Assembly (NCBI GenBank): GCA_018816945.1
Contig: JAHIVC010000023.1
Coordinates: 16,896 to 80,895 of the forward strand
DNA from: Bacteroidota bacterium
GTDB lineage: Bacteria > Bacteroidota > Bacteroidia > Bacteroidales > GCA-2711565
Length of the DNA stretch: 64,000 nucleotides
Reading direction: 5' to 3'
Position numbers and translations under genes: made by a program. The notes under the pieces are model-generated. The model did no database searches and was not told the origin of the DNA. It saw nothing but the letters and a program-made list of their open reading frames with translations. Below are positions 26,142-35,710 of this stretch, in pieces. The stretch's first letter is position 1. Each line of letters opens with the position of its first letter.

Positions 26142-26855
26142 CTAAATGCTGTTTTGTAATTCAGCTTCTTCCATGATTACTTCATAAACATAACCTGCAC
26201 CAAAATCTTTATTCAGGTTTATGGTTCCTTTAAAGGTAACAACATCACCAACTTTAACTTCAGCAGCAGTAGTAATGGTCAGATCAAAAGCGTTCTCATT
26301 GCCAGTGCCATCTTGAATATGAACCCAATTTTTGCCCATAATGGCTTCATTGTATTTTACAACTTCTCCTCTAATAATAACTTCTTTTCCTTTAAAACTT
26401 TCAGGGTTTGCAAATAAATCACCTAAGGTAATGCCATCCTCAGCTTTTTCAACCTGAACAGCTTTTTTCACAGCCTCTTTGACCATACCGTGAGGGGCAG
26501 TCATGTCGGGTTGAGTTACAGGAATGGGTTCAAACGAAATTTGATTGATAAAATAAACAAGATCGAATGTTTTGTTTAAATCTTTGCTCTCAAAGTCTTC
26601 CATTGCTAAACCTTCCGTGAAATATACAGTTTGTCCTACCGAAAAATCATGCTTGGTACAGGCAATCCAAAACTTATCAGAACTCTCTTCAACCAATAAA
26701 TAAGTATAAGCATTGGCTTGAAGAACTTCTTTTACACTGGCTTTATGCTGACCATCGACCGCTTCAACCGAATCAGCATTTGAAGAATTTGAATTACATG
26801 CGAATATTGATATAAGTAATATCATTAAAAGTGAGGAATTGAAAATTTTCATCAT
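26142..26855 (-). CDS. Lipoprotein with OB-fold domains
   Basis: This 237-residue protein has a lipoprotein signal (ISIFAC, Cys20) and two beta-rich parts. Residues 145-230 (FKGKEVIIRGEVVKYNE, NWVHIQDGTG, VGDVVTFKGTINLNKDFG) fit an OB-fold of the type found in bacterial periplasmic/lipoprotein DNA-binding-like domains; residues 40-105 may be a second, more diverged copy. Function is unknown; such lipoproteins often occur near membrane cytochromes or transporters, but no such neighbour is present. The gene has its own promoter candidate upstream. Confidence 0.65.
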   Translation of the reverse strand: MMKIFNSSLLMILLISIFACNSNSSNADSVEAVDGQHKASVKEVLQANAYTYLLVEESSDKFWIACTKHDFSVGQTVYFTEGLAMEDFESKDLNKTFDLVYFINQISFEPIPVTQPDMTAPHGMVKEAVKKAVQVEKAEDGITLGDLFANPESFKGKEVIIRGEVVKYNEAIMGKNWVHIQDGTGNENAFDLTITTAAEVKVGDVVTFKGTINLNKDFGAGYVYEVIMEEAELQNSI

Positions 26856-26912
26856 TATAATTTTAAAAGTTAGACTTAGATTTGTTAGAATATTTTTTTA
26901 CATTTTGAAGTT

Positions 26913-26920
26913 CAAAAGTA
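26913..26920 (-). promoter_or_regulatory. Putative -7 box (TACTTTTG) for the OB-fold lipoprotein
   Basis: CAAAAGTA on the plus strand reads TACTTTTG on the minus strand, about 57 bases before the start codon. Confidence 0.35.
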
Positions 26921-26982
26921 GTTATTTTTTTCCAGAAAGCCTGATATCAAAAACATGATATATTCCAGCAATGAAACTGAGA

Positions 26983-28332
26983 TTAATTGTGAGAATTTCC
27001 AAATATGAGTACGAACATGGCACCATTGCCATTATAAGAATGGGCAGAAATGCTGCCTCCATGCATGAGCATAATCTGCCTCGACAAGCTTAAACCAATT
27101 CCTGAGCCATCAGATCTGGTTGTAAAAAAGGGAATGAAAATTTTGTCTAGCAAGTCGTCGCTTAAACCCGTCCCCGAATCCTTAATTTCAATTTGTACCC
27201 TTTTGTTGGCTGCATGAAATGCCTTCACGGATATTTGTTTGGTCTCAACCTGCATAACAGCCCAAATTGAGTTTTTTATTAAATTAATTAGCACCTGCTC
27301 TATCTGTTCTCTATCTGCATTTATTTTCAAGTCATTTGGCTCAACTTCCCATTCAAAGATGATTTTGTCCTTTTCAAATGCCTCTTCGAATAAAATTACC
27401 AATTCATTCATTAAATCAAATAATGAAATTTCTACCATTTGGGGTAAGGGAAGTATGGTTAAGTTCCTGTATTTTCTTACAAATTCCATCATTCCCTCAC
27501 CTCTATTTTTAATGGTAGTCAGACCTTTATCAAGCTTGGCCCTCATTTTCTCATCGGGTTCTTGATTTTTTTTGACCAAAGCAGAAAGTGAATCGGCCAA
27601 AGAAGTGATTGGAGATACCGAATTCATTATTTCATGAGTAAGGATGCGAATCATTTTTTGCCAGGTTTCTGTTTCTTTCAAATCCAATTCAGGTTTAATA
27701 TTCTGAAGAGAAACGAGATTCAATTCCTCACCGGCAATTTTGTACATGGTAACCTTAGCAGCGAGTTGAAGCATTTCGTTGCCATTTTTTAGCTCTAATA
27801 ATTGCTGTTGTCCGGGAATGAGCTTAAGAAAGAATTCGCTTAAATTTTTATGCGTAAAGTCCAGCGCAAATAAATTCTTAAGTCGCGATAATCCAAAAAT
27901 CTTTAGGGCTTCGGAATTTATAAACCTGATCAATCTTCTCGAATCGAAAGCAAATACGCCTACTCCAACATGTTCTATTACAGCTTTGAAATACAGATCT
28001 TGCTCCTCCCGTTTTTTTACTACATCCTTAAAATGCATTGATAACAGATCAAGCTGAAAATTTAGTTCGTCAAAATCTCCCTTAGGACCAGTATTTCTGT
28101 AAATTACATTAATATCTTCTGTTCTAACCGATTCGAAAAACATGGCTAATTTTCTGTTAATTTTATTCAGATAATCGATCAACAAGTATATCTGGATAAC
28201 AGTCAAAAAAACAAAGAATAACTGAACATACAATAAATTGGATTTATTCAACAACTGCAAGAAGATAAATCCACTTAAAAACATGAGCAAAATTCTTATT
28301 ACAACCTGAATATAAAACTTTCTATAAACCAT
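26983..28332 (-). CDS. NtrB-like sensor histidine kinase
   Basis: This 449-residue kinase has two N-terminal transmembrane helices (10-55), a HAMP-like/coiled region, a PAS domain (about 115-215), a phospho-acceptor segment with HEIMNSVSPI rather than the common HExRTP, and an HATPase domain (NLIKNSIWA, DSGTGLS, GSGIGLSLSRQIM). Its HEIMN motif is typical of Bacteroidota kinases paired with sigma-54 activators. It overlaps the upstream regulator gene by 11 bases, so the two are translated together and form a cognate pair. Confidence 0.85.
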   Translation of the reverse strand: MVYRKFYIQVVIRILLMFLSGFIFLQLLNKSNLLYVQLFFVFLTVIQIYLLIDYLNKINRKLAMFFESVRTEDINVIYRNTGPKGDFDELNFQLDLLSMHFKDVVKKREEQDLYFKAVIEHVGVGVFAFDSRRLIRFINSEALKIFGLSRLKNLFALDFTHKNLSEFFLKLIPGQQQLLELKNGNEMLQLAAKVTMYKIAGEELNLVSLQNIKPELDLKETETWQKMIRILTHEIMNSVSPITSLADSLSALVKKNQEPDEKMRAKLDKGLTTIKNRGEGMMEFVRKYRNLTILPLPQMVEISLFDLMNELVILFEEAFEKDKIIFEWEVEPNDLKINADREQIEQVLINLIKNSIWAVMQVETKQISVKAFHAANKRVQIEIKDSGTGLSDDLLDKIFIPFFTTRSDGSGIGLSLSRQIMLMHGGSISAHSYNGNGAMFVLIFGNSHN

Positions 28333-29683
28333 ATTTTTTCATCTTATTGTAAATGGTTTGCCTTGTAATGCTGAGTTCCCGTGCTGCCCTGATCATATTT
28401 CCCTGATGCTTTTTAACCGCACTTAAAATGGCCTGCTTCTCAATTTCCTCTAGACTCCCGGTAAGTGATTGAATGCTTTGATTTCCTTCAGTGTTCATTG
28501 CATCCGCATCCAATATTTCATTTTTATTTAGGATAACGCATTTTTCAATTAAATGTTCTAATTCCCTGATATTCCCCGGCCAGGAATGTTTTTGCAATGA
28601 CTGAATAAATGCTGATGTCATTTTCATACCCTCTCTTTTGTATTTCTTGGAAAAGCGTTCCAAAAAAATTTGCGCCAAAAACTCAATATCTTCTAATCGA
28701 TCCCTTAATGAAGGCATTTCGAGGGTGATGGTATTGATCCGATAAAGCAAATCCTCGCGAAATTCTTTGTTGATGATCAACTTTTGAAGGGGACGATTTG
28801 TCGCCGTAATAAGGCGAATATCCAAATGTTCGGCCATATTTGATCCTAAAGGTGTGATTTTCTTCTCCTGCAATGCATTTAAAAGCTTCACCTGCATGGC
28901 CATCGATAAATTCCCGATTTCATCCAAGAACAATGTACCGCCATTGGCTGTACTCATTCTTCCCGCTTTGTCGCTTTTTGCATCTGTAAAAGCACCTTTT
29001 TTATAACCAAATAATTCACTTTCAAATAGGCTTTCACTTAATGAACCCAGATCAACTGTAACAAACGCTTCCTTACTTCTATTTGAATGCAAATGGATTT
29101 CACGAGCAAGTAAACTTTTCCCACTGCCGTTTTCACCTGTAATTAAAACACTGGCATCGGTTGGAGCAACCTTTGCAATAACTTCCATTATTTTTCTAAA
29201 CGTGACAGATTTTCCGATAATTGGAATTTGATTACGATTAATCTCTTCAACAAGATAGTTTTTCTGAACTTTTAGCTTTGCCGATTCTTTTTGCGATCTG
29301 CTTAATTTTACAGCTGATTTTAAAGTAGCCGTTAATTTATCATTATCCCATGGTTTAAGCACAAAATCGGTTGCGCCTTCCTTCATTGCATTAACGGCTA
29401 CATGCACATCACCAAAAGCCGTAAACATCAAAACCTCTATTATTGGATCAATTTCTTTAATTTTTTTTAACCAAAAAATTCCTTCATTTCCAGTATTTAC
29501 AGTTGAAGTAAAATTCATATCCAATAAAACAACATCCGGAAATTTCGTTTGAATCATATTTGGGATCTGATTCGGATTGCTAATTGTAATCAGTTCCTTA
29601 AATTCATCATCTAATAAAACCTCCAGGGCACTCAGAACATCTTTATTATCATCCACGATTAAAATTACTCCTTCATTCATCAT
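28322..29683 (-). CDS. NtrC-family sigma-54-dependent response regulator
   Basis: This 453-residue activator has a receiver domain (phospho-acceptor Asp55 in LLDMNF, Lys110 in VLKPWD), an AAA+ domain with Walker A TGENGSGKS (182-190), the sigma-54 contact loop GAFTDA at 230-235, Walker B LFLDEIG (251-257) and a C-terminal Fis-type helix-turn-helix (410-453). GAFTDA differs by one residue from the standard GAFTGA; the key Phe and Thr are kept. It forms an operon with the NtrB-like kinase and is divergent from two permease genes that have a sigma-54-type promoter and an upstream palindrome, so they are its likely targets. Confidence 0.88.
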   Translation of the reverse strand: MMNEGVILIVDDNKDVLSALEVLLDDEFKELITISNPNQIPNMIQTKFPDVVLLDMNFTSTVNTGNEGIFWLKKIKEIDPIIEVLMFTAFGDVHVAVNAMKEGATDFVLKPWDNDKLTATLKSAVKLSRSQKESAKLKVQKNYLVEEINRNQIPIIGKSVTFRKIMEVIAKVAPTDASVLITGENGSGKSLLAREIHLHSNRSKEAFVTVDLGSLSESLFESELFGYKKGAFTDAKSDKAGRMSTANGGTLFLDEIGNLSMAMQVKLLNALQEKKITPLGSNMAEHLDIRLITATNRPLQKLIINKEFREDLLYRINTITLEMPSLRDRLEDIEFLAQIFLERFSKKYKREGMKMTSAFIQSLQKHSWPGNIRELEHLIEKCVILNKNEILDADAMNTEGNQSIQSLTGSLEEIEKQAILSAVKKHQGNMIRAARELSITRQTIYNKMKKYGL

Positions 29684-29706
29684 AGCAGGTATTTAACCAA
29701 ATAATT

Positions 29707-29778
29707 CCCCGAAGCTCTGCTTCGGGGGTTCCTCATATTCTCCCCTTAAAAGGGGAGATGTCAGTCGAAAGACTGACA
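29707..29778. repeat. Composite of three hairpins in the regulator-permease spacer
   Basis: Three perfect stems follow one another: CCCCGAAGC/GCTTCGGGG (29707-29727), CTCCCCTT/AAGGGGAG (29740-29757) and TGTCAGTC/GACTGACA closed by a GAAA tetraloop (29759-29778). Such composites look like a dispersed intergenic repeat rather than a terminator, as no T-tract follows. Confidence 0.65.
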
Positions 29779-29836
29779 GAGGGGTAAAATAAGAAAAAAT
29801 CGTTTTCCAACCCTAAGCTAAAATAAAATCGGCGAA

Positions 29837-29880
29837 ACTTGCTTGACCGCCAGCCTGCCGGACTGGCAGGTCAGGCAAGT
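29837..29880. repeat. 44-bp hairpin with CCTGCC/GGCAGG core
   Basis: The outer arms ACTTGCTTGACC and GGTCAGGCAAGT pair with one G-T wobble and enclose an inner CCTGCC/GGCAGG pair. It belongs to the same GC-rich palindrome family as the element at 9862. Confidence 0.65.
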
Positions 29881-29955
29881 ATACCTGGCCAGCCTCGAGG
29901 TAGTCGACTTTAAGATTTTTTTTTATCTCAAATGTAAATATTTTTGACGAACACC

Positions 29956-29972
29956 TGTAAAATATTTTTACA
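29956..29972. promoter_or_regulatory. Perfect 17-bp palindrome, candidate enhancer (UAS)
   Basis: TGTAAAA-TAT-TTTTACA is a perfect 7-3-7 palindrome located about 65-80 bases upstream of the sigma-54 -24 element. NtrC-type activators bind such dyads upstream of their promoters, and the divergent gene encodes one. Confidence 0.55.
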
Positions 29973-30036
29973 CTCCAATGTCGATTTCATATTTCCAGGA
30001 ACGCATTTAGGCTCTTTATCAGCAATATACATTTAA

Positions 30037-30052
30037 TGGCACATCATTTGAA
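30037..30052 (+). promoter_or_regulatory. Candidate sigma-54 (-24/-12) promoter
   Basis: TGGCAC-N5-TTGAA matches the consensus TGGCAC-N5-TTGCW with one mismatch (C to A in the -12 element). It lies about 32 bases before the ATG of the first permease, a suitable place for a start site near 30062. Confidence 0.55.
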
Positions 30053-30083
30053 AAGACATATATCAATACCAAAATAATCAAAC

Positions 30084-32507
30084 ATGATCAGAAATTATTT
30101 CAAAACCGCAATACGAAATATAGGAAGAAATAAGCTTTTTACTTTTCTTAATATTTTGGGCCTTTCGTTAGGTTTAGCTACCGCCATCCTAATTTTATTT
30201 TGGGTTCAGGATGAATTGAGTTATGATAGGTATAATAAAAATGCAAACGATATTTATAGGGTAACAGGTGATTATAATTTAAACGGAGTTCGTATGAATC
30301 TTTGCACTGCATGTGCTCCTATGGCTGCAAGCATGATTAACGACTACCCCGAAGTACTAAATGCATGCCGATTTAGACAACTCGGATCAAGAATATTAGC
30401 AGTAGGTGAACAAAAATTTAAAATTGAAGATGTCACCTATGCCGACTCAACTTTTTTTGATCTATTTAATATCCCCATATTAGAAGGCGATCCCAAAAAT
30501 CTATTAAATCAACCAAATTTTATAATGCTAAGCAAAGAAACGGCTAAACGACTTTTTGGAGATAAACATGCGGTTGGAGAATCCATTAAAGTAGGCGAAC
30601 AATCATACATGATTTCAGGAATTTATGAAAATATTCCTGACAATACACACTTTAACTTTGATATTTTATTATCCATGCCAAGCCTTGAAGATAGTTTTAG
30701 TCAAGTGTGGCTAAGCAATAATTATCACACCTATATTCAAGTTCATCCAACCACTGATATTACGAAGTTAGAATCGCAAATGCAAGAAATGATTGCAAAA
30801 TATTTGGGTCCTGATCTGGAAAGATTTATCGGAAAAACCTTAGAAGAATTCATGAGTGGTGGATCGGCAGCTTTTGGATTACAAAAATTGACAGACATAC
30901 ATTTAAAATCAGACTTAATGGCTGAACTTGAAAACAATAATGACATCAACAATGTATATATATTTTCATTCATAGCCCTTTTCATTTTAATCATTGCGTG
31001 TATTAATTTCATGAATATGGCTACTGCTCGTTCCGAAGGACGGAGTAAAGAAGTTGGGATTAGGAAAGTTGCTGGTGCCGTTAGAGGACAAATCGTATTT
31101 CAATATTTATTAGAATCATTTGTGATAACAATACTAGCCTATTTTTTAGCGATGATATTGGTTGAACTTTATTTACCAAGCTTCAATACCTTATCAGGTA
31201 AAAATATTAACATAAATTATTTTGAACCCCAAACAATGCTAATCCTTATTGGAATTATCCTATCTGCCAGTTTACTGGCAGGAAGTTATCCTTCCTTCTA
31301 CTTATCTTCTTTTCAACCTATTGAAACATTAAAGGGAACTTTTAAAGCAGCAAAATCGAGTGGGAAATTGAGAAATATATTGGTAGTTATACAATTTTTC
31401 ACCACCATTTTATTAATAAGTAGCAGCATTTTTGTTTACAATCAATTAAGCTATATCCAAAGCAAAAAAATTGGTTTTGATAAAGAACAATTAATTTGTC
31501 TTCACAATATGGATATTCTAGATAATAATGCCATTAATTTGAAACAAGAATTATTAAACCATCCAGAAATCATTAGTGGGACAATTTCATCCTATTTACC
31601 GGTTCCTTCTAGTTCGAATAATTCAGCTGCTTTTCCGGATGGCGATCAAAATAAATTAGTTAGTATGTATCAATGGACCGTTGATGTTGATTATATTGAA
31701 ACATTAAAAATGAATATTGTGGAAGGAAGAAATCTTTCGAAAGATTATGGAACTGATTCTTTAGCCGTTTTGGTCAATCAAGCTGCAATGAAACAATTTG
31801 GCTGGGAAACTGCTGAGGGACATTTCGTGCAACTTGTCCTTAACGATCATGGGGGAAAAGCCAATTACAAAATTGTTGGAGTCATTGAAGATTTTCATTT
31901 TGAATCATTGAAAACGAATATTTCTCCGATGTTAATGACATTAGGAAGTTTAATGGGTGCTGGAAATAATGGATTTTACCTAACAATGAGATATGAAGCA
32001 GAAAACACACAAGATGTCATTGAATTATTAGAAAAGAAATGGAAAGAATTTGCGCCCAATTATCCTTTTGAGTATTCTTTCATAAGTAATCGGTTTAATG
32101 ATATGTATTTTCAAGAACAACAAATGGGTAAGATCATGAGGAATTTTACAATACTAGCCATCATTATTGCTTCTTTAGGGTTATTTGGTTTGGCTGCCTT
32201 TATTGCTGAAAAAAGAACTAAAGAAATTGGTATTCGAAAAGTAAATGGGGCAAGCCTTTTTAACATTTTTATGCTATTCACTAAAGATATTGTAAAATTA
32301 ATATTAATAGCTTTTGTGCTTGCAGTTCCTTTGACATGGTATATTATAGATAAATGGTTAAATAATTTCTCCTATCGTGTCGACATCAACTGGCTTGTCT
32401 TTTTAGGAGCAGGATTAATCTCCTTCCTGATTGCTGTCATAACTATTTCATATCAGGCTTATCATGCATCAACCAGAAATCCGATTGAATCATTGAAATA
32501 CGAATAA
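30084..32507 (+). CDS. FtsX/MacB-type ABC transporter permease (1 of 2)
   Basis: This 807-residue membrane protein has the Bacteroidota double layout: an N-terminal helix (20-40), a MacB periplasmic core domain (about 45-240), an FtsX-type three-helix block (285-430), a second periplasmic domain (435-675) and a second FtsX block (680-800) ending in NPIESLKYE. It belongs to MacB-like permeases that transmit mechanical force for lipoproteins, antimicrobial export or signalling. No ATPase gene is close, so the partner is encoded elsewhere. It begins after a sigma-54-type promoter and is followed by a paralogue 16 bases later. Confidence 0.87.
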   Translation: MIRNYFKTAIRNIGRNKLFTFLNILGLSLGLATAILILFWVQDELSYDRYNKNANDIYRVTGDYNLNGVRMNLCTACAPMAASMINDYPEVLNACRFRQLGSRILAVGEQKFKIEDVTYADSTFFDLFNIPILEGDPKNLLNQPNFIMLSKETAKRLFGDKHAVGESIKVGEQSYMISGIYENIPDNTHFNFDILLSMPSLEDSFSQVWLSNNYHTYIQVHPTTDITKLESQMQEMIAKYLGPDLERFIGKTLEEFMSGGSAAFGLQKLTDIHLKSDLMAELENNNDINNVYIFSFIALFILIIACINFMNMATARSEGRSKEVGIRKVAGAVRGQIVFQYLLESFVITILAYFLAMILVELYLPSFNTLSGKNININYFEPQTMLILIGIILSASLLAGSYPSFYLSSFQPIETLKGTFKAAKSSGKLRNILVVIQFFTTILLISSSIFVYNQLSYIQSKKIGFDKEQLICLHNMDILDNNAINLKQELLNHPEIISGTISSYLPVPSSSNNSAAFPDGDQNKLVSMYQWTVDVDYIETLKMNIVEGRNLSKDYGTDSLAVLVNQAAMKQFGWETAEGHFVQLVLNDHGGKANYKIVGVIEDFHFESLKTNISPMLMTLGSLMGAGNNGFYLTMRYEAENTQDVIELLEKKWKEFAPNYPFEYSFISNRFNDMYFQEQQMGKIMRNFTILAIIIASLGLFGLAAFIAEKRTKEIGIRKVNGASLFNIFMLFTKDIVKLILIAFVLAVPLTWYIIDKWLNNFSYRVDINWLVFLGAGLISFLIAVITISYQAYHASTRNPIESLKYE

Positions 32508-32523
32508 ATAAAATCATTAAGTC

Positions 32524-34917
32524 ATGATCGTAAATTATTTGAAAACAACATTTAGAAGTATTTTTAGAAATAAACTATTTTCAATATTAAATATTCTGGG
32601 TCTGGCACTTGGATTGTCTACCACCATACTAATTCTTCTTTGGGTTCAAGATGAACTGAGTTTTGACAAGCATTTCAAAGATTATCAGCAGATCTATCGA
32701 ATTATTGGAATGAACGATTTTAATGGACAAGCTGTAAATGTAACAACGACTGTTGCACCGCTGGCAGAAAATCTTAAATCGGAATACCCAGACATTATAA
32801 AAACATGTCGATTGCGTCCTTGGGGATCAGAGTTGGTAAGAGCAGGTGATTTATCATTCAGGGTAAACAGAATTGTTTATGCCGATTCAACATTTTTCAA
32901 TTTTTTTGATTTACCATTAATTTACGGTGATCCAAATACCGTATTGAATCAAACCCAATATGTGGCATTAAGCGAAAAAACAGCCCTAAAATTTTTTCCG
33001 GATGAAAATCCCATTGGTAAAACACTGATAATAAATGAAACAAGCTATATGGTATCCGGTGTTTATGAGGATATTCCTTTTAATACACACTTTCATTTTA
33101 ACATTATTATTTCAATGAATTCTTTGAATTCAAGCTTGCAAGAAAATTGGGTCAGCGACAATTTTAGAAGCTATTTATTACTGCATCCCGATTCGGATAT
33201 TGAATGGCTGGAAGAGAAAATCAATGAACTCTTTCTTAAACACTTTGCTCCTGCAGTTGAGAGCAGGTTTGGTATTCCATTTGAAAAAGCTATGGAAGGT
33301 CGATCTTCGTCTCTGCACTTACAGGCTTTAACGGATATCCATTTAAAGTCAGATTTAATAGGTGAGCTAGAGTCAAACAGTGACATTACTTATGTGTATA
33401 TTTTTTCCTTTGTTGCTTTGTTTATCTTGGTTGTTGCATGCATCAACTTTGTGAATATGACTACGGCCAGACTGGATAGCAGATCAAAGGAAGTTGGTGT
33501 TAGAAAAGTATCAGGAGCTCATAAAAAGCAAATAATCTTCCAATTTATGCTTGAGTCTTTTATTTTGGTAATTATTTCATATTTTGTGGCTATGATCGTT
33601 GTTGAACTCGTATTACCTGCTTTCAACACCTTATCCCAAAAAGAAATATCAATTGGCTATTTTAACATTCCAACTTTACTTAAAATCATCGCAATTATTA
33701 TAATCACCGGCATAAGTGCGGGGAGCTATCCCTCGTTTTACCTTTCTTCATTTAAACCGGTTATTGTTCTAAAAGGAGGTACGTATTCTGGAAAAGGACG
33801 AGGCCGGCTTAGAAATGTGCTGGTCGTTATCCAGTTTATTACAACCATCGTTTTAATAAGTTGTTGCATTTTTATTAATCAGCAATTAAAGCTTATTCAA
33901 ACAAAGCCCATGGGATATTCCAGAGAATCGATCATTAGACTCTCTAATACAGATGAGCTTAAAGAAAGAGCTCAGGAATATAAAAATAAACTGTATACAT
34001 ATCCTCAGATTAAAAGTGGAACTTTATCTACATCCCTTCCTACACCTTCTGGTGATTATAATACGTGGTTACAAATTGATAGTGATCCAAACCAAGGATC
34101 TAGGGTTACAATCTTTTTTGTTGATTATGATTATATTAAAACCTTTAAGATGGAGATTATTGAAGGTCGGGCATTCTCAAGAGATTTTTCAACAGATGAA
34201 GATGCAATAATTGTGAATGAAGCATTTTTACGAAAAACGGGAATGACTGAACCATTGACCCATTATTTAAGTCAGGTTAATGATGATGCACGAATGAACA
34301 TCATAGGGGTAATTAAAGACTTCCATTTTAAATCACTAAAGAATGAGGTTACACCGATTGCAATGGTTATTTCAAATACAGGAAATTACTTATCCATTCG
34401 TTATGAATCGGAAAATGTGAATGAAGTGATAACAATCTTAGAATCCAATTGGGAAAATTTTTTTCCCAACCTGCCATTCGAATATACATTTATTGATGAT
34501 GAATTTAACAATATGTATACCCAGGAAAATAGAATGGGTATCATTATGAACATCTTCATGTTCCTTGTAATTGTCATAGCCTTGCTTGGGTTATTTGGAC
34601 TGGCTACATTTACTGCTGAAAAAAGAACTAAAGAAATAGGCATTAGAAAAGTTAATGGAGCAAGCCTATTCAACATTTTTATGCTATTTACAAAAGACAT
34701 TGCTATACTTATTTTAATCGCTTTTGTATTAGCTGTGCCACTATCCTGGTATATCATGGATAAGTGGTTGAATAATTTTACTTATAGGGTTGAAATAAAC
34801 TGGATGGTTTTTATTGGTGCAGGTCTAATTTCTTTTATCATAGCCATTTTAACCATTTCATATCAGGCCTATCAAGCTTCAACCCGAAATCCGATTGAAT
34901 CATTAAAGTACGAATAG
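32524..34917 (+). CDS. FtsX/MacB-type ABC transporter permease (2 of 2)
   Basis: This 797-residue protein has the same domain order as its upstream neighbour and is its paralogue. The last block (ATFTAEKRTKEIGIRKVNGAS onward) is nearly identical in both proteins, and the DNA there is also close, which points to tandem duplication. The 16-base gap and a strong terminator after the stop define a two-gene operon. The periplasmic domains differ more, so the two may form a heterodimer or recognise different ligands. Confidence 0.87.
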   Translation: MIVNYLKTTFRSIFRNKLFSILNILGLALGLSTTILILLWVQDELSFDKHFKDYQQIYRIIGMNDFNGQAVNVTTTVAPLAENLKSEYPDIIKTCRLRPWGSELVRAGDLSFRVNRIVYADSTFFNFFDLPLIYGDPNTVLNQTQYVALSEKTALKFFPDENPIGKTLIINETSYMVSGVYEDIPFNTHFHFNIIISMNSLNSSLQENWVSDNFRSYLLLHPDSDIEWLEEKINELFLKHFAPAVESRFGIPFEKAMEGRSSSLHLQALTDIHLKSDLIGELESNSDITYVYIFSFVALFILVVACINFVNMTTARLDSRSKEVGVRKVSGAHKKQIIFQFMLESFILVIISYFVAMIVVELVLPAFNTLSQKEISIGYFNIPTLLKIIAIIIITGISAGSYPSFYLSSFKPVIVLKGGTYSGKGRGRLRNVLVVIQFITTIVLISCCIFINQQLKLIQTKPMGYSRESIIRLSNTDELKERAQEYKNKLYTYPQIKSGTLSTSLPTPSGDYNTWLQIDSDPNQGSRVTIFFVDYDYIKTFKMEIIEGRAFSRDFSTDEDAIIVNEAFLRKTGMTEPLTHYLSQVNDDARMNIIGVIKDFHFKSLKNEVTPIAMVISNTGNYLSIRYESENVNEVITILESNWENFFPNLPFEYTFIDDEFNNMYTQENRMGIIMNIFMFLVIVIALLGLFGLATFTAEKRTKEIGIRKVNGASLFNIFMLFTKDIAILILIAFVLAVPLSWYIMDKWLNNFTYRVEINWMVFIGAGLISFIIAILTISYQAYQASTRNPIESLKYE

Positions 34918-34939
34918 CTTAGATTGAACAAATAAGCTA

Positions 34940-34985
34940 AAAGGTAGTCTTGCAATATTAATTTCAAGACTACCTTTCCATTTTT
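34940..34985 (+). terminator. Rho-independent terminator of the permease operon
   Basis: A perfect 13-bp stem (34940-34952 with 34965-34977, AAAGGTAGTCTTG type) and a 12-base loop are followed by CCATTTTT. Confidence 0.85.
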
Positions 34986-35089
34986 ACATCAAACAATTTC
35001 ATTTATTCCTTTATTTGTAAAATACTCATTAATTAACGACCTTTGGATATAATTATCTACACTTCATTAATCATAAAAAAACAAATGTC

Positions 35090-35686
35090 ATGAAACGTAA
35101 TATAATTAGATCAATAAGCCTAGTTGTTCTAGTGCTTCTAATTGCAGCTCAATTAAACGCACAAGAAAAACCATTTCGTATCGGAGTTAAAGTTGGATTT
35201 CCAAATATCCTTACAGGTAATATCGAATATGTTACACCACTTGTTGAACAAAGATTGGCTTTTATGATTGATTATTCAACATATTCATTTAATGATCAGG
35301 ATGTTAGTTTAAACTATTCATACTTCGAAGCGGGTATCAATTATTATTTAAGGAGAGAAGGCCATGGACCTTATGTTGCAATTAGTTATACAAACATGAA
35401 TGTTGATTTGACTTATGAGAATGTTGAATCTGATCAAAATTCAGGTGAATTTGGTTCTGCAACAGCAGGAATAGGAATGAATACACTGAATATTAAACTT
35501 GGTGCAAAATGGGGTGGCCTGATTTATTTCAGGCCTGAAATCGGATACTCATTTACACCACTCCCAAATACGATTGACATCCAAGTTAATTTCAATAATA
35601 GTCCTTCAGAAATTCACATTGAAGAAGTTCCTTCGATAATTACCGGTGGTTTAATTTTCAATATTGGATTTGGATTTTCATTTTAA
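35090..35686 (+). CDS. Small outer-membrane beta-barrel protein
   Basis: This 198-residue protein has a signal peptide ending at ...LNAQ (25) and alternating hydrophobic/polar strands throughout, ending in the aromatic NIGFGFSF that is typical of outer-membrane barrels. Its size fits an eight-strand barrel. No specific family was recognised. It is 24 bases upstream of a DUF4251 gene, and the two are probably co-transcribed. Confidence 0.65.
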   Translation: MKRNIIRSISLVVLVLLIAAQLNAQEKPFRIGVKVGFPNILTGNIEYVTPLVEQRLAFMIDYSTYSFNDQDVSLNYSYFEAGINYYLRREGHGPYVAISYTNMNVDLTYENVESDQNSGEFGSATAGIGMNTLNIKLGAKWGGLIYFRPEIGYSFTPLPNTIDIQVNFNNSPSEIHIEEVPSIITGGLIFNIGFGFSF

Positions 35687-35710
35687 TTCTAACATTAGTT
35701 TATTTAAGGC

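Noticed and set aside
34401..34757. 118-codon minus-strand frame in the second permease
   Set aside because: Antisense shadow of a strongly conserved coding region, without start signals.
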